Positions 1 to 11,133 of a stretch of DNA of 64,000 bases are shown piece by piece. Origin of the DNA: Legionella quinlivanii. GTDB taxonomy: Bacteria > Pseudomonadota > Gammaproteobacteria > Legionellales > Legionellaceae. Position 1 is the first letter of the stretch. Each line of letters starts with the position of its first letter. The stretch is from positions 2,431,501-2,495,500 of the forward strand of contig NZ_UGOX01000001.1 in NCBI RefSeq assembly GCF_900461555.1, written 5' to 3'. Both the position numbers and the translations under genes were made by a program. The notes under the pieces were generated by a model that was not told the DNA's origin, did no database searches, and saw only the letters and a program-made list of their open reading frames with translations.

Positions 1-463
1 TGATTATATTTCAATGCCTGGCTTTTACGCTGCCGGCAGGCTTGATAAAAATAGCGAAGGACTTTTGTTACTAAGCAATGACGGCAAGCTCCAACACGCA
101 CTCACTCATCCTGATAAACGTAAACAGAAATATTATTGGGTACAGGTTGAAGGAACCCCTGTCGATAGTGATTTAAACAAATTACGTGCTGGTTTAAAAC
201 TTGAAAAGGAAACTTTTCTTCCAGCCGAAGCCAGAATCATTGAAGAACCTGCCAATCTATGGCCAAGAAATCCGCCGGTTCGTTTCCGCAAATCGATACC
301 CACCTCGTGGCTTGAGATTGTGCTTTGCGAAGGCAAAAATCATCAGGTCAGGCGAATGACGGCCGCAATTGGCTTTCCAACGCTGCGTCTTATACGTCAC
401 CGGATAGCTGATTGGGAACTGGGAGATCTCTTACCAGGTCAATATAAAGTGGTGACTATCTGA
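1..463 (+). CDS. rluE: Ribosomal large subunit pseudouridine synthase, RluE-like (5' truncated)
   Basis: This is the C-terminal part of an RsuA/RluB/RluE-family pseudouridine synthase, which isomerises a uridine in 23S rRNA. The reading frame is open to the left window edge, so the N-terminal S4-like region lies outside. The visible part carries the family's catalytic motif GRLDKNSEGLLLLSNDG, whose Asp is the expected nucleophile, and the later GKNHQVRRM motif that precedes the C-terminal fold. The short C-terminal tail after that motif fits RluE better than the longer RluB, but RluB/RluF cannot be fully excluded without the start. It ends 21 bp from the convergent mreD stop, with no clear terminator between them. 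Confidence 0.85.
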   Translation, partial: DYISMPGFYAAGRLDKNSEGLLLLSNDGKLQHALTHPDKRKQKYYWVQVEGTPVDSDLNKLRAGLKLEKETFLPAEARIIEEPANLWPRNPPVRFRKSIPTSWLEIVLCEGKNHQVRRMTAAIGFPTLRLIRHRIADWELGDLLPGQYKVVTI

Positions 464-484
464 TAAACCGGGGCCTTATAATAT

Positions 485-972
485 TCAATTAAATTGCGAT
501 CGAGGATGTATTTTAGTAAGCAGCGTGTCTTCGGTTAATAATCGAATCCAGGGCCATATCAAAATACTGATGACTGCACTGCCGAGGACATCAAAAAGAC
601 TGGCATAACCGCCAAGAATAATATCGATGCCAAAAATACATAGCTGATACACCAGAACCGCAATGCCTACCAAAACCATTTGCTGGCCAATTGAAAAAAG
701 ACAGAATCGCCTGGATTTGCTGCTGGCAATCCAGGTAACAATCGATAAGGCAAAGGTATGCTCACCAATAATCGTCGACAGCAGAGTATCGAGAATGAGC
801 CCCATGAGAATAAGAACCGCCAGACTAAAGCGATCAGGCAGATAGAACTGGATATAAAGCATCAATAGCAGTATCCAGGGCGGTCTGATACCCACAATGA
901 GTTCGGGTAAAGGCAGAATACTGAGTGCCAATGCCAGTAAAAATGCAATAAGTAAGCGTATATTCAGTGAAC

Positions 973-976
<4 letters not shown>
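485..976 (-). CDS. mreD: Rod shape-determining protein MreD
   Basis: A 163-residue inner-membrane protein of about five hydrophobic segments, the normal size and layout of MreD, a member of the elongasome with MreB and MreC. The sequence is poorly conserved, as usual for the family, but it is rich in Leu and Ile, and the PLPEL..G.RPPWILLLMLY stretch near residues 22-41 is typical. Its start overlaps the mreC stop by 4 bp (ATGA), so it is translationally coupled as the last gene of mreB-mreC-mreD. The assignment rests on size, topology and position. Confidence 0.9.
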
Positions 977-2932
<1,956 letters not shown>

Positions 2933-3157
2933 TTACCTTATATTTGGATAAAAATCGACAGATCTTTGTGAGATCTTTGCATTAGGCCTTTTATTATGCC
3001 ATTGCCAGTTTAGCTGTATTCGCAATTAATGAGCAATTCCTAAAATATTAAAGACGGAGGGTGGTTCGTGTAGTATTCTTGGCGCCTGACTTCAGATCAC
3101 ACGCAAAGTAATCAGAGTAAATTGGCTTTTGATATCAGAAACAAGGAGTTTTTAACG

Positions 3158-4120
3158 ATGAAGCAATATGTAACTGGAATGTTATTACTGTCTGTCCTAA
3201 CGACGGCTAGCGCGGGAGATATGGGGCCTCAGCAAAGCAGCAGCCCTTGCTGCCGATGGACAATTGGCGGTGAGCTGTCTTATTTGAGACCCGATGGTGC
3301 GATGATTGATTATGCGACTGAAATGGTTTTTGTAACACCCACAGTTGTTGCTGCGCATGGAAGTTATGTAAACCCGTCTTATGAGCCTTCCTGGTCAGCA
3401 TTTGTCAAGTATAACTGGACGCCTCAAGCTGATATTCAGTTCAGGACGACTCATTTTGATCATGAGTTTGGCTCCTCAGTGACGATTCCTGATTCATTAT
3501 TAGTCGTCAACTCGACACTTGTTTCCGATTTTTTTGGTGGGGCTGCAGGAAAAGTGCTCTTTGATCTGGACAATTATGAATTATCTATCGGTGCTAACAT
3601 CAATGCCTCCCAATCGGGTTGGCGATTAAGACCTTACACCGGACTTCATTATGTTGAGGAGAATGATCGATTAATCCAACGGTTTTATCGCAGCGACGCT
3701 GCTTTTGTCCATTATCTCACGAGTCGTTTCCGAGGAATTGGCCCCATAATAGGCCTTGAAAGCCATTATCCACTATTCGATAGATTGACGCTAAAAAATG
3801 ACTTCACCTTAGGGTTCCTCATTGGAGATGCGGATATGCGGACAATGGGAGATATTAATGATGCTCCCATCCAGCCTATTACCTATATTGACTTTAAAAA
3901 CTTCGATCGAGAACGGCTCGTACCTTATGGCTTCCTCGACATTGGACTGCAGTACGACCTGCCCTTGGGTGCTTATGAAGCGGGTATCAATGGGGGATTT
4001 AAAGTCATTTATTATGATGATATTCATGGCAGACGCGCCGGAACAGGACCCAATGATCCATTACGGCTGAACTATGTTACCTATTATGGGCCCTATATTG
4101 GTGTTCAAATCAGGGCTTAA
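3158..4120 (+). CDS. Legionella-type major outer membrane protein (porin-like beta barrel)
   Basis: A 320-residue predicted outer-membrane beta barrel resembling the Legionella pore-forming OMP family (Lpg1974-like). It has a signal peptide (MKQYVTGMLLLSVLTTASAG, cleavage near Ala-Ser-Ala), then a Cys-Cys pair, an early WTIGGELSYLRP strand, many alternating aromatic/polar strands, and a final strand YYGPYIGVQIRA like the C-terminal signature of barrels. The start was placed at the ATG preceded by AAGGAG (3143-3148); an in-frame TTG 36 bp upstream lacks such a site. It is monocistronic, divergent from mreB, and followed by a stem-loop. Family recognition is by overall pattern, so the exact subfamily is not certain. 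Confidence 0.8.
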   Translation: MKQYVTGMLLLSVLTTASAGDMGPQQSSSPCCRWTIGGELSYLRPDGAMIDYATEMVFVTPTVVAAHGSYVNPSYEPSWSAFVKYNWTPQADIQFRTTHFDHEFGSSVTIPDSLLVVNSTLVSDFFGGAAGKVLFDLDNYELSIGANINASQSGWRLRPYTGLHYVEENDRLIQRFYRSDAAFVHYLTSRFRGIGPIIGLESHYPLFDRLTLKNDFTLGFLIGDADMRTMGDINDAPIQPITYIDFKNFDRERLVPYGFLDIGLQYDLPLGAYEAGINGGFKVIYYDDIHGRRAGTGPNDPLRLNYVTYYGPYIGVQIRA

Positions 4121-4135
4121 TGGATTTTTGTCATT

Positions 4136-4171
4136 GTAAATCGCAGTTTTTTTTTTGGAACTGCGATTTAC
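4136..4171 (+). terminator. Stem-loop after the outer membrane protein gene
   Basis: A perfect 13-bp inverted repeat (GTAAATCGCAGTT at 4136-4148 and its complement at 4159-4171) lies 15 bp after the OMP stop codon. The T-run is in the loop rather than after the 3' arm, so it is an unusual intrinsic terminator for the plus strand. It may instead stabilise the 3' end of an abundant porin mRNA. Confidence 0.5.
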
Positions 4172-4271
4172 ATAAGAGTGGCGTAATCATTATCGCAGGA
4201 TTGCAAAACGTTATTATCTACATGAGCTAAAGCTTTGCGCTGCTATGTCAACGGATAACAGTGATAACAAA

Positions 4272-4886
4272 TTACTTTTTTCGATTAAATCCCTGATATA
4301 CGCGTGTGACAAATTTTCCCAATCTCGATTGCTGTGCCTTGAATACAGCATCGATTGGCGTATTAAATACATGATTTGTATAATTGGACAGGGTTTTCAA
4401 TGAGATGGCAAGAATGATATCCAATATCTGCTTTTCAGTGTAGCCCTCAGCCAGAAACTCCTTTACTTTATCTTCGGATGGCCGTCCCCTGCTCCAGATC
4501 ATTTCCCGGATAAAATTAGCCAGAACCTGATATTTGGGTACAGGAATTTCGGCATCGCTGTTAATAGCGTCAGTCACTTCATAAGGAATTTTAGCCACCA
4601 TACTGGCAACAGTTCCATGGGCAGCCAGACAATAACCACATCCATTTTCATAACTGATTACCAGAAAAATGATTTGTTGTTCTTCAGAAGAAAACCCAGA
4701 GTGTTGACTGAATAATCTGTAGGTATCCAGATAGGCTTGCAGCAGTTCTGGAGCATTGGCCATTACCTTAAAAAGATTAGGCACCATTTTCGTTTCTTGT
4801 CGTGCCTGGTCATATAATTTTTTGACCCACTCATCATTGGGTTGTTCTACCGAGCCTGATTTCATAGTATACATAGAGATACTCAT
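4272..4886 (-). CDS. Carboxymuconolactone decarboxylase / AhpD-like family protein
   Basis: A 204-residue protein of the CMD/AhpD fold. The AhpD-like active-site signature CxxCxxxH is present as CGYCLAAH (about residue 83 onward) with an acidic residue just before it, so peroxidase or thiol-disulfide activity is plausible (peroxidase-related enzyme subgroup). The N-terminal part resembles the usual VPNLFKVMANAPELLQAYL helix pair. It is divergent from the next gene with only 20 bp between the starts; internal ATGs at residues 5 and 8 are alternative starts that would widen the gap. The substrate is unknown. Confidence 0.85.
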   Translation of the reverse strand: MSISMYTMKSGSVEQPNDEWVKKLYDQARQETKMVPNLFKVMANAPELLQAYLDTYRLFSQHSGFSSEEQQIIFLVISYENGCGYCLAAHGTVASMVAKIPYEVTDAINSDAEIPVPKYQVLANFIREMIWSRGRPSEDKVKEFLAEGYTEKQILDIILAISLKTLSNYTNHVFNTPIDAVFKAQQSRLGKFVTRVYQGFNRKK

Positions 4887-4906
4887 TATTTTGGGATGAT
4901 ACTAAT

Positions 4907-5551
4907 ATGAGCATAGACAAAATTATTCTGGCTGGTTTTATTGGATTGGCAGCAGCAGTTCTGGTGGGCACAGGAGAGTTCCTTCTCCACTATACTTCGA
5001 ATGGCTATGATTCTAAAATCCCTTATCAGTTTTTTCATGATATATCCCCTAAACGTTTGCTATGGGGACATTTTATCGCCGTTCTGGCAGCTCCGTTTTA
5101 CCTGGTTGGCTTTTGGCATCTTTATCAAATGTTACTTCCAGCAGGAGGTAAATTGCCAGCCGCAGTCGCATTGACTGCGGCATATGGATTTATTATGGGA
5201 ATCGTCTGGATTGGTTCGCGGGCAATCATAGCGGCTATTATACAAAGCAAAACCTCAGCCAATGCAGAGTTAATTGCATCTTATCAGCTTTATGAGGAAA
5301 CATTACTTCAGATCATACGTGTAACCACCCTGGCTATGTCTGCCGGATTTATCTACCTCGTTTTAACTGGATCGACTTATTATCCAAGCTGGATGTGGGC
5401 TTTAAATCCCTTCTTCATCCTGCTTGCCGTCTTTTTGATTTATTTTATATCACCAGCTATTGGCAAATACATTATGCCAATAGCTATGAATGTTACCTAC
5501 ACTCTATTCTTTGCACTCTCAACCTTTTTCGCCATTCGGCTCAGGGGGTGA
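4907..5551 (+). CDS. Multi-pass membrane protein of unknown function (possibly DUF6796-like)
   Basis: A 214-residue protein with about six hydrophobic segments (near residues 8-25, 50-75, 85-110, 135-155, 165-182 and 190-210). A conserved-looking soluble loop with HYTSNGYDSKIPYQFF and SPKRLLWGHF lies between the first two. I do not recognise a catalytic motif; the layout resembles a small uncharacterised integral membrane family (DUF6796-like), and that link is tentative. It is divergent from the CMD family gene. Its 3' end overlaps the convergent FG-GAP protein gene by 33 bp, so the two transcripts are antisense at their ends. Confidence 0.7.
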   Translation: MSIDKIILAGFIGLAAAVLVGTGEFLLHYTSNGYDSKIPYQFFHDISPKRLLWGHFIAVLAAPFYLVGFWHLYQMLLPAGGKLPAAVALTAAYGFIMGIVWIGSRAIIAAIIQSKTSANAELIASYQLYEETLLQIIRVTTLAMSAGFIYLVLTGSTYYPSWMWALNPFFILLAVFLIYFISPAIGKYIMPIAMNVTYTLFFALSTFFAIRLRG

Positions 5552-7177
5552 GTCCGTTTTACCTATATGAATGGTACTGTTGGTTGCTGGATGATTTATT
5601 GTTTGCTCAGTTCCATTCATGTAGCGGACAGTTAGAAGTTCTGCAGTTTGGTCCTTGCCCAGACCAAAGATGATCTGATTTCCCTGATAAGCGCACAAGC
5701 CTTGAGTCGGCACAAAAAATCGGGTCAGCACTTTCCCATTCGTCAACCTCAATTTAAGCACCGCACCCAGTGCTTCTGGAGAGTAAGGCATCTGAATTTT
5801 TATAAACTTATTAGTTCCCCCTGTATTATTCAGGAAAACTTTAAGCGGTCCATTAAGGTTTGTATAAAGCAAATCCGGATAACCATTCCCCGTGAAATCG
5901 GTGCTTAGAGGAGAGATCGCAAAATAAGGGTCTTCTGCATTTGCCTGCTTTTCAATGCTGGCATAAGTTTGATTGGGTAATTCTTTCAAAACTCGGCCAG
6001 GCAGCCGGAATAATTTATGCAAGGGAAATCCAATGTAATTTTGAGCAATTACCAAATCCTGCCTGCCATCATTAGTGAAATCCTGGAATATCACACCCCA
6101 TCCAAACTCGTAGTCGGCCGTCATGGTCTGTTTAGCCACATCTTCAAACTGAAAATTACCTTTATTTTTCAGAAAAATATTATCCCGTAATAAAGTCTGA
6201 TCTTTCCTTAAATCACCTCTGACTATAAAACCTGGAGGTGTAGAGCCTAAATTCCACCAATAAGATGGGCCGATATTACTAAAAAACAGATCTGGAAGGC
6301 CATCATCATTATAATCTCCTACGGCAATCCCCATAGGATAGGAGTATACTGTCGAAGTGGGATTGGGCATGTATTTGAAAGTCAGGTTACCCATGTTTTT
6401 ATAAGTTCTTACCTGACCTGTATCGTGTGCCACCACCAGGTCAAGTTCATTATCACCGTCTAAATCCACAAAAACGCCCTGAAAGGTGTTATGAATATAA
6501 TTCAATCCGGCACTGTCGGTAATATCTGTGAACGTATTATCACCATTATTTTTTAATAATAAACTTTTCGCTCCATAATCTTTCTTATTAAAAATCGTTT
6601 GCCCTTCTACAAACTCAGGTTTGATGTAGGCTGCGACATACAAATCAACTGTGCCTTTTTTTTGCAAATCAGCGCTGGCTATTGAAATAGGTGAATAGCG
6701 TGGGTCCATTTGAATATCAAGTTTTTTGATATTGAACCGACCCTGTACATTTTCATAGAAATAAATTCCACTGTCACGGGCTACAAACAAATCGGGCAAG
6801 CCATCATGATTTGCATCAACGGCAATTACTCCGTAAGTTGTATCGTTAGCAGGTTTTTGTAATCCAGTCTGCGCAGAAACATCGACAAACTGGCCATCTG
6901 CGAATTTGAATAATTTATCTTCCTGATTATATCCTCCTCCTGCAAACAGATACTGGACATCATTCCCCTCAAGATTAAAAATTGCAGCTCCCATAAATGG
7001 CAGGGATTTCTCATTATTAAATTTGTGTACGAAATTTAATTCGATACTGTCAAAATGAGGAATTGATTCAGCGCTGGCTTGTTGCCCTGGATAGGGATTA
7101 GATGGCCAGGTCACGATTCTAATACCAATCAATGCGACGATTAGAAGGAAAAAAATTATAATAATCTTAATGATCAT
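5519..7177 (-). CDS. FG-GAP/VCBS repeat protein with C-terminal ASPIC/UnbV domain (CRTAC1-like)
   Basis: A 552-residue predicted extracytoplasmic beta-propeller anchored by an N-terminal hydrophobic segment (residues 4-22). Repeated calcium-loop FG-GAP motifs are visible: DANHDGLPDLFVARD, DLDGDNELDLVVAHD, DYNDDGLPDLFFSN, DFTNDGRQDLVIAQN and DFTGNGYPDLLYTN. The C terminus (GAVLKLRLTNGKVLTRFF, then ...LTVRYMNGTEQTI) matches the ASPIC/UnbV domain. Proteins of this class are usually exported and bind calcium; the ligand is not predictable. The 3' end overlaps the convergent membrane protein gene by 33 bp. The gene appears monocistronic. Confidence 0.85.
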   Translation of the reverse strand: MIIKIIIIFFLLIVALIGIRIVTWPSNPYPGQQASAESIPHFDSIELNFVHKFNNEKSLPFMGAAIFNLEGNDVQYLFAGGGYNQEDKLFKFADGQFVDVSAQTGLQKPANDTTYGVIAVDANHDGLPDLFVARDSGIYFYENVQGRFNIKKLDIQMDPRYSPISIASADLQKKGTVDLYVAAYIKPEFVEGQTIFNKKDYGAKSLLLKNNGDNTFTDITDSAGLNYIHNTFQGVFVDLDGDNELDLVVAHDTGQVRTYKNMGNLTFKYMPNPTSTVYSYPMGIAVGDYNDDGLPDLFFSNIGPSYWWNLGSTPPGFIVRGDLRKDQTLLRDNIFLKNKGNFQFEDVAKQTMTADYEFGWGVIFQDFTNDGRQDLVIAQNYIGFPLHKLFRLPGRVLKELPNQTYASIEKQANAEDPYFAISPLSTDFTGNGYPDLLYTNLNGPLKVFLNNTGGTNKFIKIQMPYSPEALGAVLKLRLTNGKVLTRFFVPTQGLCAYQGNQIIFGLGKDQTAELLTVRYMNGTEQTINHPATNSTIHIGKTDSPPEPNGEKG

Positions 7178-7392
7178 TGAAATCTCAAAAGAACGGGTGA
7201 ATAACTACTGTATTCTAAAATATTAGACTAATAAAGATTACAAGAGCATAAGAATAAACGAAAATCGCTATAGCAGATCCGCTAGAATTGTATAAACAGG
7301 GATAGGGTTTGCTGTAAAATACTAACTGGCTGCGGATCCACTTGAGGGATTAATATCGTGGGATGAACGTGAGCCCGCAGCCGGATACTAAT

Positions 7393-7716
7393 TTACTGTA
7401 TAATAAATGTTTTTTGCAATTCTTTCAGATGCGAATTTACAAATTTTTTTCCAATTCCAGGAACTGAGGCCAAATCCTCCACCCGTTTGAAATCTCCATG
7501 CTCGGTCCGATATTTTATAATCGATTCCGCCCGCTTTTTTCCAATCCCCTTAATGGATTTGGACAAGGTCTTTATATCAGCGCTATTGAGATTGATTGTT
7601 GAACCTGATTGCTTTTCTGTAGGTGTAACCGGAACTTCTGAAGCATGAAGCGGAAGATTGAACATAACAAAAGAGAGTATTAAACCAATTAATTTGCTTT
7701 TCATTTTTTTCTCCAT
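7393..7716 (-). CDS. ComEA-like helix-hairpin-helix protein
   Basis: A 107-residue exported protein: a signal peptide (about residues 5-25, ending PLHASEVP), then a double helix-hairpin-helix domain with INLNSADIKTLSKSIKGIGKKRAESIIKYR and VEDLASVPGIGKKFVNSHL. This is the small ComEA type that binds incoming double-stranded DNA in the periplasm during natural transformation. Length matches single-domain proteobacterial ComEA. Start could be the first or fifth residue. It is isolated from other competence genes here, so a role in uptake is inferred from the family only. Confidence 0.85.
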   Translation of the reverse strand: MEKKMKSKLIGLILSFVMFNLPLHASEVPVTPTEKQSGSTINLNSADIKTLSKSIKGIGKKRAESIIKYRTEHGDFKRVEDLASVPGIGKKFVNSHLKELQKTFIIQ

Positions 7717-7794
7717 ATTGATTGGACTAACAGCCTTTCCAGGCTATTTTTTGACCGTTCCATTATTTCCATAATTAGAACGGCCGTCAGTATG

Positions 7795-9231
7795 TCAGTT
7801 ATTAATTGTTCTGTCGAGAGCAAAATGATCAAAATGTTTGGCAAGAACAAATGAAACGCAAGCCGTTAATTTTTCCGCCATTTCCAAATGCAGAAATTCG
7901 TTAGGTCCATGCGCGTTGGACTGCGGCCCCAAGACCCCCGTTATCATAAATTGAGCCTGTGGAAATTTTTTGCCTAACATGCCCATAAACGGAATGGTAC
8001 CCCCCTCACCCATATAGATCGCCGGCTTCTGGTAGAAAGTCATTGACGCATCATTGACTGCCTGTGAGAACCATTCTGTTAACAATGGAGCGTGCCAACC
8101 CTCTGCGCCGTCCGCAATATTAAAATCTACTTTTGCCGAATAGGGAGGATTTTCTGTCAGGGTTGATTTAAGTGCTTTCGCAGCTTTCTCAGGATTGACC
8201 AAAGGCGGAATACGCATAGAGACTTTTAGGACTGTTTTAGGTCTTAAGACATTGCCCGCATTGGCGAGATTCGGCAAACCTTCCGCGCCAGTAATCGTCA
8301 TGGCAGGGCGCCAGGTCCGGTTTAAGATCAACTCCGCTCTCTCCATGCTGACGGGTAACACTCGTTCCTGAAAAGGAAAGGCTTTATAAACTTCCTCTTT
8401 CAGCACTTCAGCGCAGGCTTCAGCCTGGTTAACACGCTCTGCCGGGATTTCACAATACAGCTCTTCGAGCTGAATAGCCCCATTTGTTTCATTTTCCACT
8501 CGGCTTAATAACTGCCTGGCAATACGGAAACTGTCAGCGACAATGCCGCTGGCGCTGCCTGAATGAACCCCTTCTTTTAACACCTCAACGGATAATTCGC
8601 CGACAATATTGCCGCGCAATGAGGTCGTCATCCATAGCTGCTCATAATTTCCTGCGCCAGAATCCAGGCAAATGACGAGAGAAGGTTTTCCTATTCTCTC
8701 CTCAAGAGCCTGAATATAATAAGGTAAATCATAACTGCCGCTTTCCTCGCAAGCCTCAATCAGAATGACGCAGCGCGCATGAGGGATCCCCTCCTTCTGT
8801 AATGCATTGATCGCCAGTAGTGACGCATAGGCAGCATAACCGTCATCAGCCCCCCCTCTCCCATAGAGCTTGCCCTCTTTTAAAACAGGCTGCCAGGGAC
8901 CAAGGCCTTCTTTCCATCCAGACATTTCAGGCTGCTTATCCAAATGCCCATAAAGCAATACCGTTTCCTCACCCTGTCCCGGAACTTCCATAAAAATCAG
9001 AGGAGTTCGGCCAGGCAGTCGTACAACTTCCATGAGCATATCGCGTGGCGCATGATGTCTGCACCAATCTGCTATGTGATTAACGGCCTGTTCCATATGA
9101 CCATGAGCTTCCCAATCCGGATCGAAATGAGGAGACTTGTTAGGAATTTTTATGTATTCCATCAAGCTTGGTAAAATAGTTTCCTGCCATTCATTGCCTA
9201 TGAATTCAAACAGCTTTTGGTGATTCAACAC
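7795..9231 (-). CDS. M20 family metallopeptidase (dipeptidase)
   Basis: A 478-residue M20 peptidase of the CNDP-like branch. Zinc-site motifs occur in order: YGHLDKQPE (His and Asp, about residue 95), GRGGADDGYA (bridging Asp), EACEESGS (catalytic Glu-Glu), CLDSGAGNYEQ (Asp), and the C-terminal NAHGPNEF (His). It should hydrolyse dipeptides or short peptides in the cytoplasm. The start lies 26 bp inside the end of murG, suggesting coupling in the ppsA-antiporter-nadC-murG-peptidase run. A role in recycling wall peptides is possible given murG, but that is inference. Confidence 0.88.
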   Translation of the reverse strand: MLNHQKLFEFIGNEWQETILPSLMEYIKIPNKSPHFDPDWEAHGHMEQAVNHIADWCRHHAPRDMLMEVVRLPGRTPLIFMEVPGQGEETVLLYGHLDKQPEMSGWKEGLGPWQPVLKEGKLYGRGGADDGYAAYASLLAINALQKEGIPHARCVILIEACEESGSYDLPYYIQALEERIGKPSLVICLDSGAGNYEQLWMTTSLRGNIVGELSVEVLKEGVHSGSASGIVADSFRIARQLLSRVENETNGAIQLEELYCEIPAERVNQAEACAEVLKEEVYKAFPFQERVLPVSMERAELILNRTWRPAMTITGAEGLPNLANAGNVLRPKTVLKVSMRIPPLVNPEKAAKALKSTLTENPPYSAKVDFNIADGAEGWHAPLLTEWFSQAVNDASMTFYQKPAIYMGEGGTIPFMGMLGKKFPQAQFMITGVLGPQSNAHGPNEFLHLEMAEKLTACVSFVLAKHFDHFALDRTINN

Positions 9232-10294
9232 TTAATAACTCCTTAATTAGTGCTAATACTTTCTCCGTAGCAGACTCAATTCCCAGGAGTCTGATATTAT
9301 CGAGAATATGCTCACGATTGGCCTTCACTTCTTCAATAGCCTTCAACAGCTCTGCCTCGTTAAAAAGATCATCATCGAGCACCACGCTAATACCTTGCTG
9401 CTTGCAAAAGCGTGCATTTTGAATTTGATCCCCTCTGCTTACTTTTGCAGATAAGGGAATCAGGATATGAGGCTTTTGTAGAGCAAGAATTTCGTAAATT
9501 GCATTGGCTCCAGCTCTTGAAATAATCAAATCACTGGCGGCAAACAAATGAGACAACTCTTCATTGGCATATTCAAACTGGCAATAGGCAGAGTTGCTAA
9601 TAGATGAGTCCAGTTTCCCTTTACCACAGAGATGAATAATCTGCCAGGTCTTGGTTAATTCGGGTAGAGCCTTACGAATAATTGTATTTATTTTGCTTGC
9701 ACCAAGGCTTCCTCCCATCACCAGAAGACAGGGCTTTTCATCATTAAAGCCGCAAAGGTCGAGCCCTTTTTGACGATTGCCACGAAAAAGTTCCGAACGA
9801 ATTGGAGTTCCAGTCACTTCCACTTTTTCTTTTTGTTTAAAATGAGTACTGGCTGAGGCAAAATTTACGGCGATTTTATTAACAAAAGGAAAACTCAAAC
9901 GATTAGCAAGTCCCGGGGTTAAATCGGATTCATGAGCAATCACCGGAATGCCGCGTAACCAGGCTGCAAATACTACAGGAAATGCGACAAAACCGCCTTT
10001 TGAAAATACCACATCCGTTTTCAGCTGTTTAAGCAAACGCCAGGATTGAAAGATCCCCCTGAGAATAAGCAAAGGATCCAAAAAATTCTGCCAGCTAAAG
10101 TAGCGCCGCAATTTACCCGAGCTTATCGAATGAAAGGGAACGCCTTGCGCCCGAATCATACTATCTTCTACCCCATTTTTTGAACCAATGTAGTCAATCT
10201 GCCAATTCTCTCGCTTAAGAATTTCAATCAGGGCCAGATTAGGTGTAACATGCCCTGCAGTGCCGCCGCCTGTTAAAACAATTCTTGGGCTCAT
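9206..10294 (-). CDS. murG: UDP-GlcNAc:lipid I N-acetylglucosaminyltransferase MurG
   Basis: A 362-residue GT28 glycosyltransferase that converts lipid I to lipid II at the inner face of the cytoplasmic membrane. N-terminal G-loop TGGGTAGHVTPNLAL, second G-loop VMGGSLGASKIN and the UDP-binding region SRAGANAIYEILALQKPHILIPL are present, in a length typical of MurG. Unlike the usual dcw order, it sits directly after nadC (4-bp ATGA overlap) and before an M20 peptidase, about 17 kb from murE. Its translation is probably coupled to nadC. Confidence 0.96.
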   Translation of the reverse strand: MSPRIVLTGGGTAGHVTPNLALIEILKRENWQIDYIGSKNGVEDSMIRAQGVPFHSISSGKLRRYFSWQNFLDPLLILRGIFQSWRLLKQLKTDVVFSKGGFVAFPVVFAAWLRGIPVIAHESDLTPGLANRLSFPFVNKIAVNFASASTHFKQKEKVEVTGTPIRSELFRGNRQKGLDLCGFNDEKPCLLVMGGSLGASKINTIIRKALPELTKTWQIIHLCGKGKLDSSISNSAYCQFEYANEELSHLFAASDLIISRAGANAIYEILALQKPHILIPLSAKVSRGDQIQNARFCKQQGISVVLDDDLFNEAELLKAIEEVKANREHILDNIRLLGIESATEKVLALIKELLSVESPKAV

Positions 10295-11133
10295 TGAATT
10301 TCCTTGATTAATAAGCTGAGATCGATGGCTTCAACACATTTGGTTAAACCGCCTACAGAAATAAAATCAACACCTGTTTGAGCGATTGCATGGATAGTCT
10401 CAAGGCTTACCCCTCCAGATGCCTCTAATGTAGAGCCATAGGATTGGTTAAGATTTACAGCCTGAGTCAGCAACTGCAAACTGAAATTATCAAGGAGAAT
10501 TCGGTCAGGTTTTGCCTCAAGCGCTTCTTGTAATTCCACAAGATTTTCAACTTCGACTTCCACCATTAACTCAGGATGCATCGTTTTTGCTTTTTGAATT
10601 GCCTGTGTAATTGAACCACAGGCCTTGATATGATTTTCCTTAATCAGAAAAGCATCATACAAACCTAAGCGATGATTCACGCCACCCGCGCAGGCAACCG
10701 CATATTTTTGCGCCAGTCTTAATCCAGGTAAGGTTTTTCGCGTATCGAGCAGCTTGGCTTTGGTATTTTCCAACGCTTTCAAATAATGCCGGGTTTTTGT
10801 TGCCGTTCCCGAAAGGGTTTGAAAAAAATTCAAGGCTGTACGCTCGCCTGACAAAATTTCACGTGCAGGTCCCTTGATTTGACAGAGTGTGGCGGGTTCG
10901 GCCAGCCACTGTCCTTCAGCAACATGCCAGTTAATTTGTATCGCAGGGCTTAAACTGCGGAACACTGTTTCTACCCAGGGCTGTCCACAAACCAGCATAG
11001 CTTCCCTGCTTATGATTTCCGCACGCACCTCAAGACTCTCAGGCAGCAACTCTGCACTGACATCTCCAGTGCCCAAATCCTCAGCCAATGCCCTGCTCAC
11101 ATCGGCTTCAATTAAATCAGGAGTTAACTTCAT
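10291..11133 (-). CDS. nadC: Nicotinate-nucleotide diphosphorylase (carboxylating)
   Basis: NadC (quinolinate phosphoribosyltransferase) converts quinolinate and PRPP to nicotinate mononucleotide, completing de novo NAD precursor synthesis after NadB and NadA. Recognisable stretches are SGTATKTRHYL, LDTRKTLPGLR, KYAVACAGGVNHRLGLYD, VEVEVENL and LDNF, with the C-terminal EASGGVSLETI. The 280-residue product from the [12 protein letters not shown] start has the normal family length; an in-frame ATG eight codons upstream would lengthen the overlap with the antiporter gene. It overlaps murG by 4 bp and the antiporter by 17 bp. nadA and nadB lie about 6 kb away on the other strand. Confidence 0.96.
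   Translation of the reverse strand: MKLTPDLIEADVSRALAEDLGTGDVSAELLPESLEVRAEIISREAMLVCGQPWVETVFRSLSPAIQINWHVAEGQWLAEPATLCQIKGPAREILSGERTALNFFQTLSGTATKTRHYLKALENTKAKLLDTRKTLPGLRLAQKYAVACAGGVNHRLGLYDAFLIKENHIKACGSITQAIQKAKTMHPELMVEVEVENLVELQEALEAKPDRILLDNFSLQLLTQAVNLNQSYGSTLEASGGVSLETIHAIAQTGVDFISVGGLTKCVEAIDLSLLIKEIQ

Noticed and set aside
7328-7382. Inverted repeat GGCTGCGG / CCGCAGCC as a terminator
   Set aside because: The loop is 39 nt and no T-run follows, so a terminator is not supported.
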